Source: Natronohydrobacter sp.
Lineage (GTDB): Bacteria > Pseudomonadota > Alphaproteobacteria > Rhodobacterales > Rhodobacteraceae
Direction of reading: 5' to 3'
NCBI GenBank assembly: GCA_020832555.1
Contig: JAFIEM010000013.1
Coordinates: 1-48,497, forward strand
Length of the DNA stretch: 48,497 bases
In this document: one piece after another, positions 16,881-25,585 of the stretch
How positions within the stretch are numbered: the stretch's first letter is position 1
Layout of the letters: every line of letters starts with the position of its first letter
Notes under the pieces: model-generated
Database searches by the model: none
Told to the model about the DNA's origin: nothing
What the model saw: only the letters and a program-made list of their open reading frames with translations
Translations under genes and position numbers: made by a program

Positions 16881-18364
16881 GCAGCCCGCTCCGCCAGATA
16901 GCGCGAAAGACTCGCCTCGACACCATCCGACAGCAGCGCCCGGTGCCAATCCGCGAAAGCCTGCGCGAAACGCGGGGCGTCTTTCAGATCGCCATAGATA
17001 TGGACGCGTTCCAGCCATGCCTCGGACCGGGTCAGCGCAGCCTGCGCCGCAGCGGTCAAGTCGGGCCAGAGTGGATCGTTTGGCGCAATCTCGCTGCCAT
17101 CGGCACGCCGCCCGGTGCAGTAGAGCGCCCAGAGTGCCGAGACCAGCGCAAGACCGTCGACCGGTGTGCCTTTTCTTAACCCGTCGCGTATCGAAGGCAG
17201 GACAAACCCTGCATGGCGGCTTGAACCGTCAAAGGCGACCCGACGTGTAGTGTCCAGTATTTCTGGGTTCGCGAAACGCGTCTCGATCAGGTCGATATAG
17301 TCGGGAACACTCATTTCAGGCACAGGTGCAACATGGGGGGAAATCTCGTTCAGGCATACGCTGCGAAACAGATCACGAATACCCGAATGCGCCATGGTTG
17401 CGGCGATCGTGTCAAGCCCAAGCAACTCACCCGCGCCACAGATCACCTGATGGCCCCCGTTGAGGATACGGAGCTTCATCGCCTCATAGCTATGGACATC
17501 TGCGGTGAACACCGCGCCCGCACGATCCCAGTCCGGGCGGCCCGCGCAGAAATTATCCTCGATCACCCATTGGCGGAACCGCTCATGCGTGACCGGGGCC
17601 GCGTCGTCAATGCCGAAGCCCCGCGCGAAATCTATCTCGCGTGCGCCGGTGGCCGGAACGATGCAATCCACCATGCTATCGGGGAACCGACATTCCGCGT
17701 CGATCCAGTCCGCCAGCCCCGGATCAGAGAGGCGCGCCAGACCCACAACAGTCTGGCGCAGGATAGCGCCATTGCCCTGCAGATTGTCACAGCACAGCCC
17801 CGTGAATGGCCCTGCCCCCTGCGCAAGTCGCAGCCGCAAGGCCGCGACCATCGCCCCGAAGGCCGTGCGCGGGGTTTCGGGGTTTGCGGCGTCGAACCGG
17901 ATATCAGCGTGGTCTACAGCCAGCGCACCGGTTTGCGGGTCGCGGTAATAGCCGCCTTCGGTCACGGTCAGGGACACGATACGGATATCCTTCGCGGCCA
18001 TGCGCGCGATCAGAGCGCGATTATCCGCCTCGACCGGCAGGAAATCCACCATCGCGCCGGTCACTTCCGCCGATCTGCCCGCCGGATCCAGCGTGATCAG
18101 CGTCGTCAGGCAATCCTGCGCCAGCAATCTCGCACGCATGGCGCTGTCGCCGGGGCGGACACCTGCGCCGATGATACCCCAATTCTGTGCCAACCCCTCC
18201 TGCATCAGCCGGTGCGTATACCATGCCTGATGCGCCCGGTGAAAATTACCCAGCCCGATATGCACGATCCCCGGCAACAGGTCTTCGCGCGCATAGCGAG
18301 GTCTGGCAACCTCTGCCGGAAGCTGGTCCAGCGTGGCCAGTCGAAGCGCGATCAACTCATCCAT
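16877..18364 (-). CDS. mtlK: Mannitol 2-dehydrogenase
   Basis: This 495-residue polyol-specific long-chain dehydrogenase would oxidise D-mannitol to D-fructose with NAD+. The N terminus has the cofactor loop GIVHIGLGNFHRAHQ (32-46). The catalytic set is in KLRILNGGHQ, with Lys297, Asn302 and His305, which line up with Lys295, Asn300 and His303 of the Pseudomonas fluorescens enzyme. The length is normal. It overlaps the sorbitol dehydrogenase gene by 13 bp and the kinase gene by 4 bp, so it lies inside a continuous operon. The order smoS-mtlK directly after the transporter genes is that of the Rhodobacter sphaeroides polyol operon. D-arabinitol is a common second substrate of this family. Confidence 0.95.
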   Translation of the reverse strand: MDELIALRLATLDQLPAEVARPRYAREDLLPGIVHIGLGNFHRAHQAWYTHRLMQEGLAQNWGIIGAGVRPGDSAMRARLLAQDCLTTLITLDPAGRSAEVTGAMVDFLPVEADNRALIARMAAKDIRIVSLTVTEGGYYRDPQTGALAVDHADIRFDAANPETPRTAFGAMVAALRLRLAQGAGPFTGLCCDNLQGNGAILRQTVVGLARLSDPGLADWIDAECRFPDSMVDCIVPATGAREIDFARGFGIDDAAPVTHERFRQWVIEDNFCAGRPDWDRAGAVFTADVHSYEAMKLRILNGGHQVICGAGELLGLDTIAATMAHSGIRDLFRSVCLNEISPHVAPVPEMSVPDYIDLIETRFANPEILDTTRRVAFDGSSRHAGFVLPSIRDGLRKGTPVDGLALVSALWALYCTGRRADGSEIAPNDPLWPDLTAAAQAALTRSEAWLERVHIYGDLKDAPRFAQAFADWHRALLSDGVEASLSRYLAERAA

Positions 18365-19125
18365 TGGCCGCCATCCACATTGTAGGTCTGGGCGACGATG
18401 TAATCAGCCTCAGAGCTCGCCAGAAACACCGCCATGCCGGTCAGGTCACTGGCAACACCCATGCGCCCGAAGGGAACCGCCGCGCCGACTTCGCGTTTCT
18501 TCTGACCGGGTGCCTTGTTCTCGTATTTGGCGAAAAACGCATCCACCCCGTCCCAATGCTCGCCATCGACCACACCGGGTGCGATGGCGTTGACATTGAT
18601 GCGGTGCTGGATCAGGTTCAGCCCCGCCGATTGCGTCAGGCTGATGATCGCAGCCTTGCTTGCGCAATAGACCGCGACCAACGCCTCACCCCGCCGCCCG
18701 GCCTGCGACGCCATGTTGATGATCTTGCCTCCCTGCCCGCGCGCGATCATGTGCTTCGCGACCGCCTGCATGGTAAACAGCGTGCCTGCGACATTGATCT
18801 CGAAACAGCGGGCGTAATCCGCGCGGGAGATCTCGTCGATGGGCGCAGCCGTGAAGATCGCGGCATTGTTGATCAGAATGTCGATCTGGCCGAAACGCGC
18901 CACAGTCGAGGCCACGGCCGCCTCGATACTCTCCTGCCGCGTCACATCCATCTCGACCGCAAAGGCGGATTTCCCCAGCCTTGCGGCTTCGGTCCGTGCC
19001 CGCGCAATGTCGATATCGGCCAGCGCCACCTGCGCGCCTTCGCGCAAGTAGGCTTCGGCGAAAGCAAGACCGATTCCGCGCGCTGCCCCTGTGATCAAGG
19101 CCGTTTTTCCTTGCAGCCGTGTCAT
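18352..19125 (-). CDS. smoS: Sorbitol (L-iditol 2-) dehydrogenase, SDR family
   Basis: This 257-residue short-chain dehydrogenase converts D-sorbitol to D-fructose (and galactitol to tagatose in the known enzyme). It has cofactor loop TGAARGIG (13-20 region), NNAA, and catalytic Ser140, Tyr153 and Lys157 (YCASK). Stretches such as [38 protein letters not shown] and [15 protein letters not shown] are nearly identical to what I recall of Rhodobacter sphaeroides SmoS, so I assign the name with confidence. The gene overlaps the ATPase gene upstream by 4 bp and mtlK downstream by 13 bp. No metal is needed by this family, unlike the zinc sorbitol dehydrogenases. Confidence 0.95.
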   Translation of the reverse strand: MTRLQGKTALITGAARGIGLAFAEAYLREGAQVALADIDIARARTEAARLGKSAFAVEMDVTRQESIEAAVASTVARFGQIDILINNAAIFTAAPIDEISRADYARCFEINVAGTLFTMQAVAKHMIARGQGGKIINMASQAGRRGEALVAVYCASKAAIISLTQSAGLNLIQHRINVNAIAPGVVDGEHWDGVDAFFAKYENKAPGQKKREVGAAVPFGRMGVASDLTGMAVFLASSEADYIVAQTYNVDGGQWMS

Positions 19126-20126
19126 GCGATCCGCAGCCCCTTGTCATCAAAGCGGTGCATCACGTCATCGCGCGGGGTCAGGAAAATCCGGTCGCCGTGG
19201 CGGAAATTCACCTCACCATCGGCCCGCACCGTCAGCGTCTCGCCCAAACCGGTTTCCTGAACATGGAAGAAGGTGTCGGACCCCAGATGTTCCGAGACCC
19301 CAACGACACCCGACCATCTTCCCTCGGTTGCAGAAATCGAGATGTGCTCGGGGCGGATGCCGATGGTTTTGGCATTGTGCTTTGCGGCCTCTGCCCCTTC
19401 GATCAGGTTCATTTTCGGCGAGCCGATAAAGCCTGCAACGAACAGGTTGCGTGGCGCTTTATACAGTTCCAGCGGACTGCCCACCTGCTCGATATGGCCC
19501 GCGCGCAGCACCACGATTTTGTCGGCCATGGTCATCGCCTCGACCTGATCATGGGTGACGTAGATCATGGTCGTTTTCAGCCGATTGTGGAGTTCCGAGA
19601 TCTCCAGCCGCATGCCAACCCGCAATGCCGCGTCAAGGTTCGAGAGCGGTTCGTCGAAGAGAAACGCTGCCGGTTCACGTACGATGGCGCGGCCAATGGC
19701 GACGCGCTGGCGCTGGCCCCCTGAAAGCTGACCGGGGCGGCGTTCCAGATAGTCGGTCAGGTTCAGCACTGCGGCGGCCTGTTCGACGCGGCGATCCTGT
19801 TCGGCCTTGTCGAGACCCGCCATGCGCAAGGGAAAGGCGATATTCTTGCGCACTGTCATATGCGGATAGAGCGCGTAGGACTGGAACACCATGGCAAGGC
19901 CGCGTTTGGCGGGCGGAATCGAGGCGGATTCCTTGCCGTCGATCCTGATCTCGCCCGACGAAACATCTTCCAGACCCGCGATCAGGCGCAGAAGCGTGGA
20001 TTTGCCGCAGCCCGAGGGACCGACGAATACGGCGAATTCACCATCTTCGATGGTCAGATCCAGAGGAGGTATGACCGTGACATCGCCGAAGCTTTTCGTC
20101 ACCTTTTCCAGAACGATTTGTCCCAT
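19122..20126 (-). CDS. smoK: Polyol ABC transporter ATP-binding protein
   Basis: This 334-residue ATPase of the MalK/UgpC type energises sorbitol/mannitol uptake. Visible are Walker [10 protein letters not shown] (36-44), the signature LSGGQRQR (134-141), Walker B FLFDEP (155-160), and a C-terminal regulatory/TOBE part from about 235 with IGIRPEHI. Such CUT1-class ATPases work as homodimers with two different permeases, here the products of the next two genes upstream. The stop overlaps the smoS start (ATGA), and the gene is 11 bp after the permease gene. The name follows the gene order of the R. sphaeroides polyol operon. Confidence 0.94.
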   Translation of the reverse strand: MGQIVLEKVTKSFGDVTVIPPLDLTIEDGEFAVFVGPSGCGKSTLLRLIAGLEDVSSGEIRIDGKESASIPPAKRGLAMVFQSYALYPHMTVRKNIAFPLRMAGLDKAEQDRRVEQAAAVLNLTDYLERRPGQLSGGQRQRVAIGRAIVREPAAFLFDEPLSNLDAALRVGMRLEISELHNRLKTTMIYVTHDQVEAMTMADKIVVLRAGHIEQVGSPLELYKAPRNLFVAGFIGSPKMNLIEGAEAAKHNAKTIGIRPEHISISATEGRWSGVVGVSEHLGSDTFFHVQETGLGETLTVRADGEVNFRHGDRIFLTPRDDVMHRFDDKGLRIA

Positions 20127-20137
20127 ATCAGTGCTCC

Positions 20138-20968
20138 TTACTTCACGGCGCCAAAGGTCAGACCGCGCACAAGTTGTTTCTGGCTGAACCAGCCAAGGAT
20201 CAGGATCGGCGCGATGGCCATGGTGGAGGCGGCCGAAAGCTTCGCGTAGAACAACCCCTCGGGGCTGGAATAGCTGGCGATGAAGGCCGTCAACGGGGCC
20301 GCGCGGGCTGCGGTCAGATTCAGCGTCCAGAAGGCTTCATTCCAGGCCAGGATGATGTTGAGAAGCACGGTCGAGGCAATGCCGGGGATCGCCATCGGCG
20401 TCAGGACATAAAGGATTTCTTCCTTCAGCCCCGCCCCGTCCATCCGCGCCGCTTCAAGGATCTCGCCGGGGATTTCCTTGAAATAGGTATAGAGCATCCA
20501 GACCATGATCGGCAGGTTGATCAGCATCAGCACGATGGTCAGCCCGATCCGCGTATCCAGAAGCCCAAGCTGGATGAAAATCAGATAGATCGGGTAGAGC
20601 ACACCCACAGCGGGCAGCATCTTGGTCGAGAGCATCCACAGCAGGATATCCTTGGTGCGGTTCGAGGGCACGAAGGCCATCGACCAGGCGGCGGGGATCG
20701 CGATGATCATGCCAAGGATGGTCGAGCCGCCCGCGATGATGATCGAATTCCACAGGAAGCGGCTGTAATTCGAGCGCTCCTGCACCACGCGGTAATTTTC
20801 CAGCGTCCAGTCGAAGAAGAACCACACAGGCGGGTCGGCTATGGCCTGCGCTTCGGTCTTGAAGCTGGTCAGGATCGTCCAGAGGATCGGGAAGAACAGC
20901 AACAGGCCGATGATCCAGGCGATCAGTGTGTTGAGTGACTTGCGTTGTATCGTGACGGAACGTGCCAT
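20138..20968 (-). CDS. smoG: Polyol ABC transporter permease (MalG-like)
   Basis: This 276-residue inner-membrane permease of the CUT1 class has a short cytoplasmic N terminus ([15 protein letters not shown]), a first membrane segment at about 12-32, and five further hydrophobic segments. The EAA loop, near residues 185-205, reads [20 protein letters not shown] and contacts the ATPase. It is the second permease in the SBP-permease-permease-ATPase order of the smo operon, 10 bp after the first. The ribosome binding site GGGAGG lies upstream of the ATG at 20968. The substrate, sorbitol and mannitol, is inferred from context. Confidence 0.93.
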   Translation of the reverse strand: MARSVTIQRKSLNTLIAWIIGLLLFFPILWTILTSFKTEAQAIADPPVWFFFDWTLENYRVVQERSNYSRFLWNSIIIAGGSTILGMIIAIPAAWSMAFVPSNRTKDILLWMLSTKMLPAVGVLYPIYLIFIQLGLLDTRIGLTIVLMLINLPIMVWMLYTYFKEIPGEILEAARMDGAGLKEEILYVLTPMAIPGIASTVLLNIILAWNEAFWTLNLTAARAAPLTAFIASYSSPEGLFYAKLSAASTMAIAPILILGWFSQKQLVRGLTFGAVK

Positions 20969-20978
20969 GATCGCCTCC

Positions 20979-21845
20979 CTACCGGTCCAGGTTCTTGCCG
21001 ACGATGCGCATCAGGAAAAGCGCAAAGATATTGGCGAGAATGACCGCATAAATTCCCCCGGCAGAACCAAGCCCGACATTCTGGCTTTCCAGCACGCGCT
21101 GGAAGATCAGATAGGTCAGCGTTCGGGTACCGAATGAGCCTTGGGTCGTGACGAAGATCTCGGCGAAGATCGCGAGCAGAAAAATCGTCTGGATCAGAAT
21201 GACGATGGTGATGGCGCGCGACAGATGCGGCAGGATGATATGCCAAAAGCGCGACAGAACTGGTGCGCCATCCATCTCGGCGGCCTCAAGCTGTTCACTG
21301 TCAAGCGACTGGATCGCGGTCAGCAGGATCAGCGTGGCGAAGGGCAGCCATTGCCAGGACACGATCAGGATGATCGACAGCATCGACGCGTCAGACAGCC
21401 AGATGATCGGATCGGCCCCGAAGGATCGCCACAGATGCGACAACAGCCCGTTATTGGGGTCCATGAACATGTTCTTCCACACCAGACCCGAAACGGTCGG
21501 CATGACGAAAAACGGCGCGATGACGAGGATGCGGACCATGCCCTGCCCCCACATCGGCTGATCGAGCAGTATCGCAAGCAGGATGCCCAGCGTGACAGTG
21601 ATCAGAAGCACGCCGCCGACGATGATGACCGTCGCCTGAACTGAGGGCCAGAAGGCGCTCGACGTGACAAAGCGAACGTAGTTTTCAAACCCGACCCAGC
21701 CCTGAAACCCGCCGCGCAGGGGCAGATAGCGCTGGAAGGAGAAGATGAGCGTCAGCGTGAGGGGCACCAGCATCCAGCCCAGAAGCAGGATGACCGCAGG
21801 CGCCAGCATCAACCGCGCCGCAGAGCGCGAAGCCTTGGTGGACAT
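20979..21845 (-). CDS. smoF: Polyol ABC transporter permease (MalF-like)
   Basis: This 288-residue CUT1-class permease has six hydrophobic segments. The EAA loop near residue 190-205 reads EAAEMDGAPVLSRFWHIILP. It begins MSTKASRSAARLMLAPAVILLLGWM, with the usual basic tail and first membrane helix. A 97-bp spacer with two hairpins separates it from the binding-protein gene upstream, consistent with lower expression of the membrane parts than of the binding protein. It forms the channel together with the product of 20138-20968. Confidence 0.93.
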   Translation of the reverse strand: MSTKASRSAARLMLAPAVILLLGWMLVPLTLTLIFSFQRYLPLRGGFQGWVGFENYVRFVTSSAFWPSVQATVIIVGGVLLITVTLGILLAILLDQPMWGQGMVRILVIAPFFVMPTVSGLVWKNMFMDPNNGLLSHLWRSFGADPIIWLSDASMLSIILIVSWQWLPFATLILLTAIQSLDSEQLEAAEMDGAPVLSRFWHIILPHLSRAITIVILIQTIFLLAIFAEIFVTTQGSFGTRTLTYLIFQRVLESQNVGLGSAGGIYAVILANIFALFLMRIVGKNLDR

Positions 21846-21858
21846 GGCACTGGCCTTT

Positions 21859-21885
21859 CATCGGGGCAAGCGGCGCTTGCCGATG
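21859..21885 (-). repeat. Imperfect hairpin at the head of the permease gene
   Basis: GGCAAGC (21865-21871) and GCTTGCC (21875-21881) pair around GGC. CATC and GATG extend the stem past a 2-nt bulge. It begins 13 bp before the permease start codon, so it could hold down translation initiation or block RNA decay coming from the 3' side. Function is inferred from position only. Confidence 0.4.
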
Positions 21886-21897
21886 TGGAGGGAAGTC

Positions 21898-21926
21898 GAG
21901 AGGGGCGCGAGGAGGACGCCCCTCTC
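21898..21926 (-). terminator. Hairpin after the polyol-binding-protein gene
   Basis: A perfect 10-bp inverted repeat (GAGAGGGGCG and CGCCCCTCTC) with a 9-nt loop starts 16 bp beyond the smoE stop codon. No T run follows. It is the second of three hairpins in this window placed directly after an importer binding-protein gene, and probably sets the ratio of binding protein to permease by partial termination or by protecting the upstream message. Confidence 0.6.
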
Positions 21927-21942
21927 CAAAGGCGGCAGGGGC

Positions 21943-23247
21943 TCAGTAGCCTGCCGCTTCCATTTCATCCGTCACCAGCGCCTGTGCTCGGGCAAGGGCC
22001 TGTTCCGGGGTCTGCTGGCCGGCAACCATGGCAGAGAATTCCTGCCCGGCCTGTGTGCCAATACCGGCCCATTCGGGGATCGCGACAAACTGGATGCCGA
22101 CATAGGGCACTGGATCGATGGTCGGATTGTTCGGATCAGCCGCATTGATCGAGCGCAGGGTCATATCTGCAAACGGGATGCTGGCATATTCCGGGTTTTC
22201 ATAGAGCGAAGTGCGCGTGCCCGGAGGAACATTCGCCCAGCCTTCCCGCTCGGCCACAAGCTCCAGATACTCCTTGGATGTGGCCCAGTTGATGAACTGC
22301 ATCGCGGCGTCTTGCTGCTGCGAGCCTGCCGGAATGGCCAGCGCCCAGGCCCAGAGCCAGTTGGCGCGCTTGTCCAGCCCGTCCTTGTTCGGAGCGAGTG
22401 CAAAGCCCACGCTGTCGGCCACGGTCGAGTCGTTGGGGTTGGTCACGAAGCTCGCGGCAACGGTCGCATCAATCCACATGCCGCAACGGCCCTGCTGGAA
22501 CAGCGTCAGGTTTTCGTTGAACCCGTTATTCGCAGCACCCGGAGGGCCGTAATTCTGCAGCAGGTCATTGTAGAATGTGACCGCTTCCAGCCATTCGGGG
22601 CTGTCAAGCTGCGCTTCCCAGTTCTCGTTGAACCAGCGTGCGCCGAAGGAATTGGCGACCGTGGTGATAAAGGCCATGTTTTCGCCCCAACCCGCACGGC
22701 CGCGAATGCAAATGCCGTTGATGTTGTTGTCGCGATCCGTCATCGCCGCCGCGGCGGCAGCAATGTCATCCCAGGTGGGTTCTTCGGGCATTTCCATCCC
22801 GGCAGCTTCCATCAGGTCGGTGCGATACATCACCATAGAGCTTTCGCCGTAGAACGGTGCCGCAAACATGGTGCCGTCATAGGACAGACCGGCCCGCATC
22901 GCAGGCAGGATATCGTCCTTGTCATAATCGGCAGGAAGTCCGTCCAGCGAGACCAGCCAGCCGCGCTCGGCCCAGATCGGCGTTTCATACATGCCGATGG
23001 TCATGATGTCGAACTGACCGCCGCTGGTGGCGATATCCTGCGTGACGCGCTGGCGAAGGATGTTCTCTTCAAGAATGACCCATTCCAGATTGATGCCTGT
23101 CGCCTCGGTGAATTCACCGCTCAACGACTGCATGCGGATCATGTCGCCATTATTGACCGTCGCGATTGTCAATGTCTGGGCATAAGCGCCCGAAGCCGCG
23201 ACCAACGCAAGCGCCGTCGATGCCACAAGTGACTTTCCGAGTCTCAT
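21943..23247 (-). CDS. smoE: Polyol-binding periplasmic protein (family 1 SBP)
   Basis: This 434-residue periplasmic protein has a clear Sec signal peptide (MRLGKSLVASTALALVAASG, cleavage after AYA at about residue 23). The mature part has the MalE-type two-lobe fold. Segments include TGINLEWVILEENILRQRV, ENMAFITTVANSFGARW and QFINWATSKEYLELV, as in the SmoE/MtlE group that binds sorbitol and mannitol. It is the first gene of the polyol operon, with ribosome binding site GGGAGGAA before ATG 23247. The 86-bp gap to the LacI-type regulator upstream holds two candidate operators. A strong hairpin follows the gene. Confidence 0.94.
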   Translation of the reverse strand: MRLGKSLVASTALALVAASGAYAQTLTIATVNNGDMIRMQSLSGEFTEATGINLEWVILEENILRQRVTQDIATSGGQFDIMTIGMYETPIWAERGWLVSLDGLPADYDKDDILPAMRAGLSYDGTMFAAPFYGESSMVMYRTDLMEAAGMEMPEEPTWDDIAAAAAAMTDRDNNINGICIRGRAGWGENMAFITTVANSFGARWFNENWEAQLDSPEWLEAVTFYNDLLQNYGPPGAANNGFNENLTLFQQGRCGMWIDATVAASFVTNPNDSTVADSVGFALAPNKDGLDKRANWLWAWALAIPAGSQQQDAAMQFINWATSKEYLELVAEREGWANVPPGTRTSLYENPEYASIPFADMTLRSINAADPNNPTIDPVPYVGIQFVAIPEWAGIGTQAGQEFSAMVAGQQTPEQALARAQALVTDEMEAAGY

Positions 23248-23291
23248 CTGATTCCTCCCTGAACGATATGAGTAGCACAGACACTAGTAGA

Positions 23292-23338
23292 AATATTACC
23301 GCGCGGTCAACATAAATTTTACTCGCGCAAAATTTATG
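23292..23338. promoter_or_regulatory. Candidate LacI-family operators upstream of the polyol operon
   Basis: Two symmetric elements lie between the regulator and smoE. One has the self-complementary core ACCGCGCGGT inside AATATTACCGCGCGGTCA (23292-23309). The other has 10-bp perfect arms CATAAATTTT (23311-23320) and AAAATTTATG (23329-23338) around ACTCGCGC, and runs over the regulator stop codon. A CG-centred palindrome with AT-rich flanks is typical of LacI-family sites. A related sequence sits before the regulator gene at 24417-24440. The second could alternatively act as an mRNA hairpin. Confidence 0.5.
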
Positions 23339-24365
23339 CCGATTTGCGCAGCACAAGTTTGGTTGGATACAGAAATTCCTCGCGCGCCTCGGGCATGGTC
23401 CCGTCTTCAAGCATGTGAAACAGCACTTCGACCGCCTTGTTGGACACAGAATCGTAGTCATGCGCGACTGTGGTCAGCGGCGGACAGGTGAATCGCGAGA
23501 CCGGGTGATCATCATGTGACATCACGCGCATGTCATGATCAGGGCCATACCCTATCGACAGACCGGCCTCGAAACAGGCCGTCAGCAGTCCCACGGCAAG
23601 CCGGTCATTGCTGCAAAGAATCGTATTCGTGGGAATGGCCTTTTCCCGAATGGCCTTCAGCCCGCCCTCATAGCCGATGCGTTCGAAATCCCACCCCTCG
23701 CCTTCGATCTTGATGACATGCGGCTCCAGCCCAAGGCGTTTCATATTCGCAATATAGGCAATCCGGCGTTTGTTGGCGTTGGGATTTGCGGGATGGCGCA
23801 TTTCGAACAACACAGGCGGCGTTCCGGTCCGAACCAGATATTCCACACTCTGCGTCACGAAATCATTGTTGTCCGAGCCGACAAAGACCTTGCCCACACC
23901 ATCGATATTACTGTCGAACAGGACGGTCGGGACTTCCGCACAGAAGCGCTCGACGGCCATCCGGTCCGACACGCGCCCCAGAGGGGCCAACAGAACACCC
24001 GCTGGTTTGAGCACGCGCAGACTGTCCAGAATTGCATTCTCAAGACGTTGCTCGCCATGCGCAGAGAACAGGATTGGCCAGAAGCCTGCATCAATGCAGC
24101 GCCGTTCGATCTTGCGGGCGATCTCGGCGAAGAACGGGTCCGCAAGATAGGGCACCACCACGCCGACGATCTTGGTCAGCTTGCGGTTCTGGTTCATTGC
24201 AAAGATGTTGGGGCGGAAATCATAGCGCTCCAGCGCGGTTTCGATCCTCTGGCGGGTCGAGGCGCGCACGCTTTCGGGATCCTGAAAATACTTTGAAACC
24301 GTGGGACGCGAAATCCCGCTGACAGCCGCGAATTCCTCCATATTGCGAATCTTCTGCTCACTCAC
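23334..24365 (-). CDS. LacI-family regulator of the polyol operon
   Basis: This LacI-type repressor has a DNA-binding head of about 60 residues (NMEEFAAVSGISRPTVSKYF, then RQRIETALERYDFRPN) and a periplasmic-binding-protein-like sensor domain beginning KIVGVVVPYLADPFFAEI. I favour GTG at 24365 (343 residues, VSEQKIRNMEE), because GGGCGGGA lies just upstream and the length is typical. ATG at 24395 and ATG 24443 are in frame but have no ribosome binding site. The gene is directly upstream of, and on the same strand as, smoE (86-bp gap), so it most likely senses a polyol or fructose derivative. Matching AT-flanked, CG-rich palindromes before it and before smoE suggest that it also represses itself. 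Confidence 0.9.
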   Translation of the reverse strand: MSEQKIRNMEEFAAVSGISRPTVSKYFQDPESVRASTRQRIETALERYDFRPNIFAMNQNRKLTKIVGVVVPYLADPFFAEIARKIERRCIDAGFWPILFSAHGEQRLENAILDSLRVLKPAGVLLAPLGRVSDRMAVERFCAEVPTVLFDSNIDGVGKVFVGSDNNDFVTQSVEYLVRTGTPPVLFEMRHPANPNANKRRIAYIANMKRLGLEPHVIKIEGEGWDFERIGYEGGLKAIREKAIPTNTILCSNDRLAVGLLTACFEAGLSIGYGPDHDMRVMSHDDHPVSRFTCPPLTTVAHDYDSVSNKAVEVLFHMLEDGTMPEAREEFLYPTKLVLRKSA

Positions 24366-24692
24366 CTGATCCCGCCCTTCACTTGTTGTCCGCATGGAGC
24401 TTGCGCTTATACAACAGTAATATTCTCGCGCGCAAAGTTTCAACCTGCTTGTGAAAGTTTACGTGGAGAGATTCAGGATACGATCACTGCTGCTCTCATC
24501 GGTGTCGCATCGAAGGGAGCCGCACCGCCGGGCAGACGAAGGAAAATTCTGCACTCTGTGCGGATGCCGCTATCGCATGGCGTGAAAGACCGTGATGGCG
24601 CACACCATCACAGTCTCACAGCAGTTCGGGTCTTGCATCTGCCCCGCTGCGCCTTCAGCCAGCAGCCCGGCCGAAACAAAGGCGTGGGTCGG
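24366..24692 (-). other. 327-bp gap between the E2 gene and the LacI regulator
   Basis: No gene is supported. The part near the regulator (24400-24470) is AT-rich and holds its promoter and the element GTAATATTCTCGCGCGCAAA (24417-24436), which resembles the smoE operators. On the E2 side, GTGATGG (24592-24598) and CCATCAC (24605-24611) form a 7-bp hairpin about 80 bp after the E2 stop, a weak candidate terminator. The rest shows nothing I can name. Confidence 0.4.
24417..24440. promoter_or_regulatory. Candidate autoregulatory operator of the LacI-type gene
   Basis: AATATTCTCGCGCGCAAAG shares AATATT, a C/G alternating centre and AAA-TTT flanks with the two elements upstream of smoE (TCGCGC then AAAATTT at 23324-23335). 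It lies 50-75 bp before the regulator start codon, the right place for self-repression. Confidence 0.4.
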
Positions 24693-25574
24693 TCAGATCA
24701 TCATAAAGCGGGGCGTTGCAATCAGCGTGACAAGCCGCGCCATGAAGCGCGCGGCATCGGCCCCGTTGATGACCCGATGATCATAGCTCAGATCCAGCGG
24801 CACCATTGGCACCGGACGTGGCGTGTCGCCCTCCCAAAGGGTCACGATCTCGGTGCGGGTGATGCCGAGGATGGCCAGTTCGGGCGGATTCACGATGGGG
24901 GTAAACCCGATGCCCCCGACCCCGCCCAGATTGCTGATCGTCATGGACGCGCCGCCCATCTCATCAGGCGCGATCTTGCGCGCCTGCGCCCGGCCTGCCA
25001 GATCGGAGATCTCGCGCGAGATTTCCCACAGCCCCTTGCGGTCGGCATCGCGGATCACCGGCACCATCAGCCCATGCGGCGTGTCCACGGCAATCCCGAT
25101 ATGAACATAGTCCTTCAGCACCAGCGACTTGCCATCGGCTGAGAGCGAGGCATTGAAGCGTGGAAATTCACGCAAGGTTCGCGCCAGCGCCATGACGTGA
25201 AACGCGAGCGCGGTCAGCCGGACGCCCTGCGCCGGTGCCTCGGCTTTCCATGCCTTGCGCAGCGCCTCTATCGCCGTCATGTCCGCGCGGTCATGATGCG
25301 TGACTTGCGGGATCAGTGTATTCGCCGCGCCGAGATTGCGCGCAGCCACCTGCGCGAAACGGCTCATCGGTTCTTGTGTGACCGACCCATAAGCGCCGTG
25401 ATCCACGTCCCAATAGCTCGTGTCACCCGCAGGGGCAGCGCTGGTGGGTCTGGCCACGACCAGATCCTCTGGACCAAGCGTAGTCCGCCCCAATTCGCGG
25501 GCGCGGGCATCCAGATCGACGCCCTTTTCCAGTGCCTTGCGGCGCGTGGTCGGGCTTGCGATGACGTCTGACAT
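24693..25574 (-). CDS. 2-oxoacid dehydrogenase E2 catalytic protein without lipoyl domain
   Basis: This 293-residue protein is an E2 acyltransferase stripped of its lipoyl domain. Residues 1-40 resemble a peripheral-subunit-binding domain (ARELGRTTLGPEDL). The rest is the trimer-forming catalytic domain, with SNLGGVGGIGFTPIVNPPELAILGI-type core and the active site DHRVINGAD (His266; Asn270 in the position that is Asp in many E2s but Asn in Azotobacter E2p). Without a lipoyl arm it cannot work alone. The protein at 27026-28303 has two lipoyl domains and a catalytic domain that has lost the DHR motif, so the two probably combine into one functional E2. It is the last gene of the cluster, 11 bp after the aldehyde dehydrogenase gene. 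No E3 gene is present in the window. Confidence 0.88.
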   Translation of the reverse strand: MSDVIASPTTRRKALEKGVDLDARARELGRTTLGPEDLVVARPTSAAPAGDTSYWDVDHGAYGSVTQEPMSRFAQVAARNLGAANTLIPQVTHHDRADMTAIEALRKAWKAEAPAQGVRLTALAFHVMALARTLREFPRFNASLSADGKSLVLKDYVHIGIAVDTPHGLMVPVIRDADRKGLWEISREISDLAGRAQARKIAPDEMGGASMTISNLGGVGGIGFTPIVNPPELAILGITRTEIVTLWEGDTPRPVPMVPLDLSYDHRVINGADAARFMARLVTLIATPRFMMI

Positions 25575-25585
25575 GGATAGCCCCC

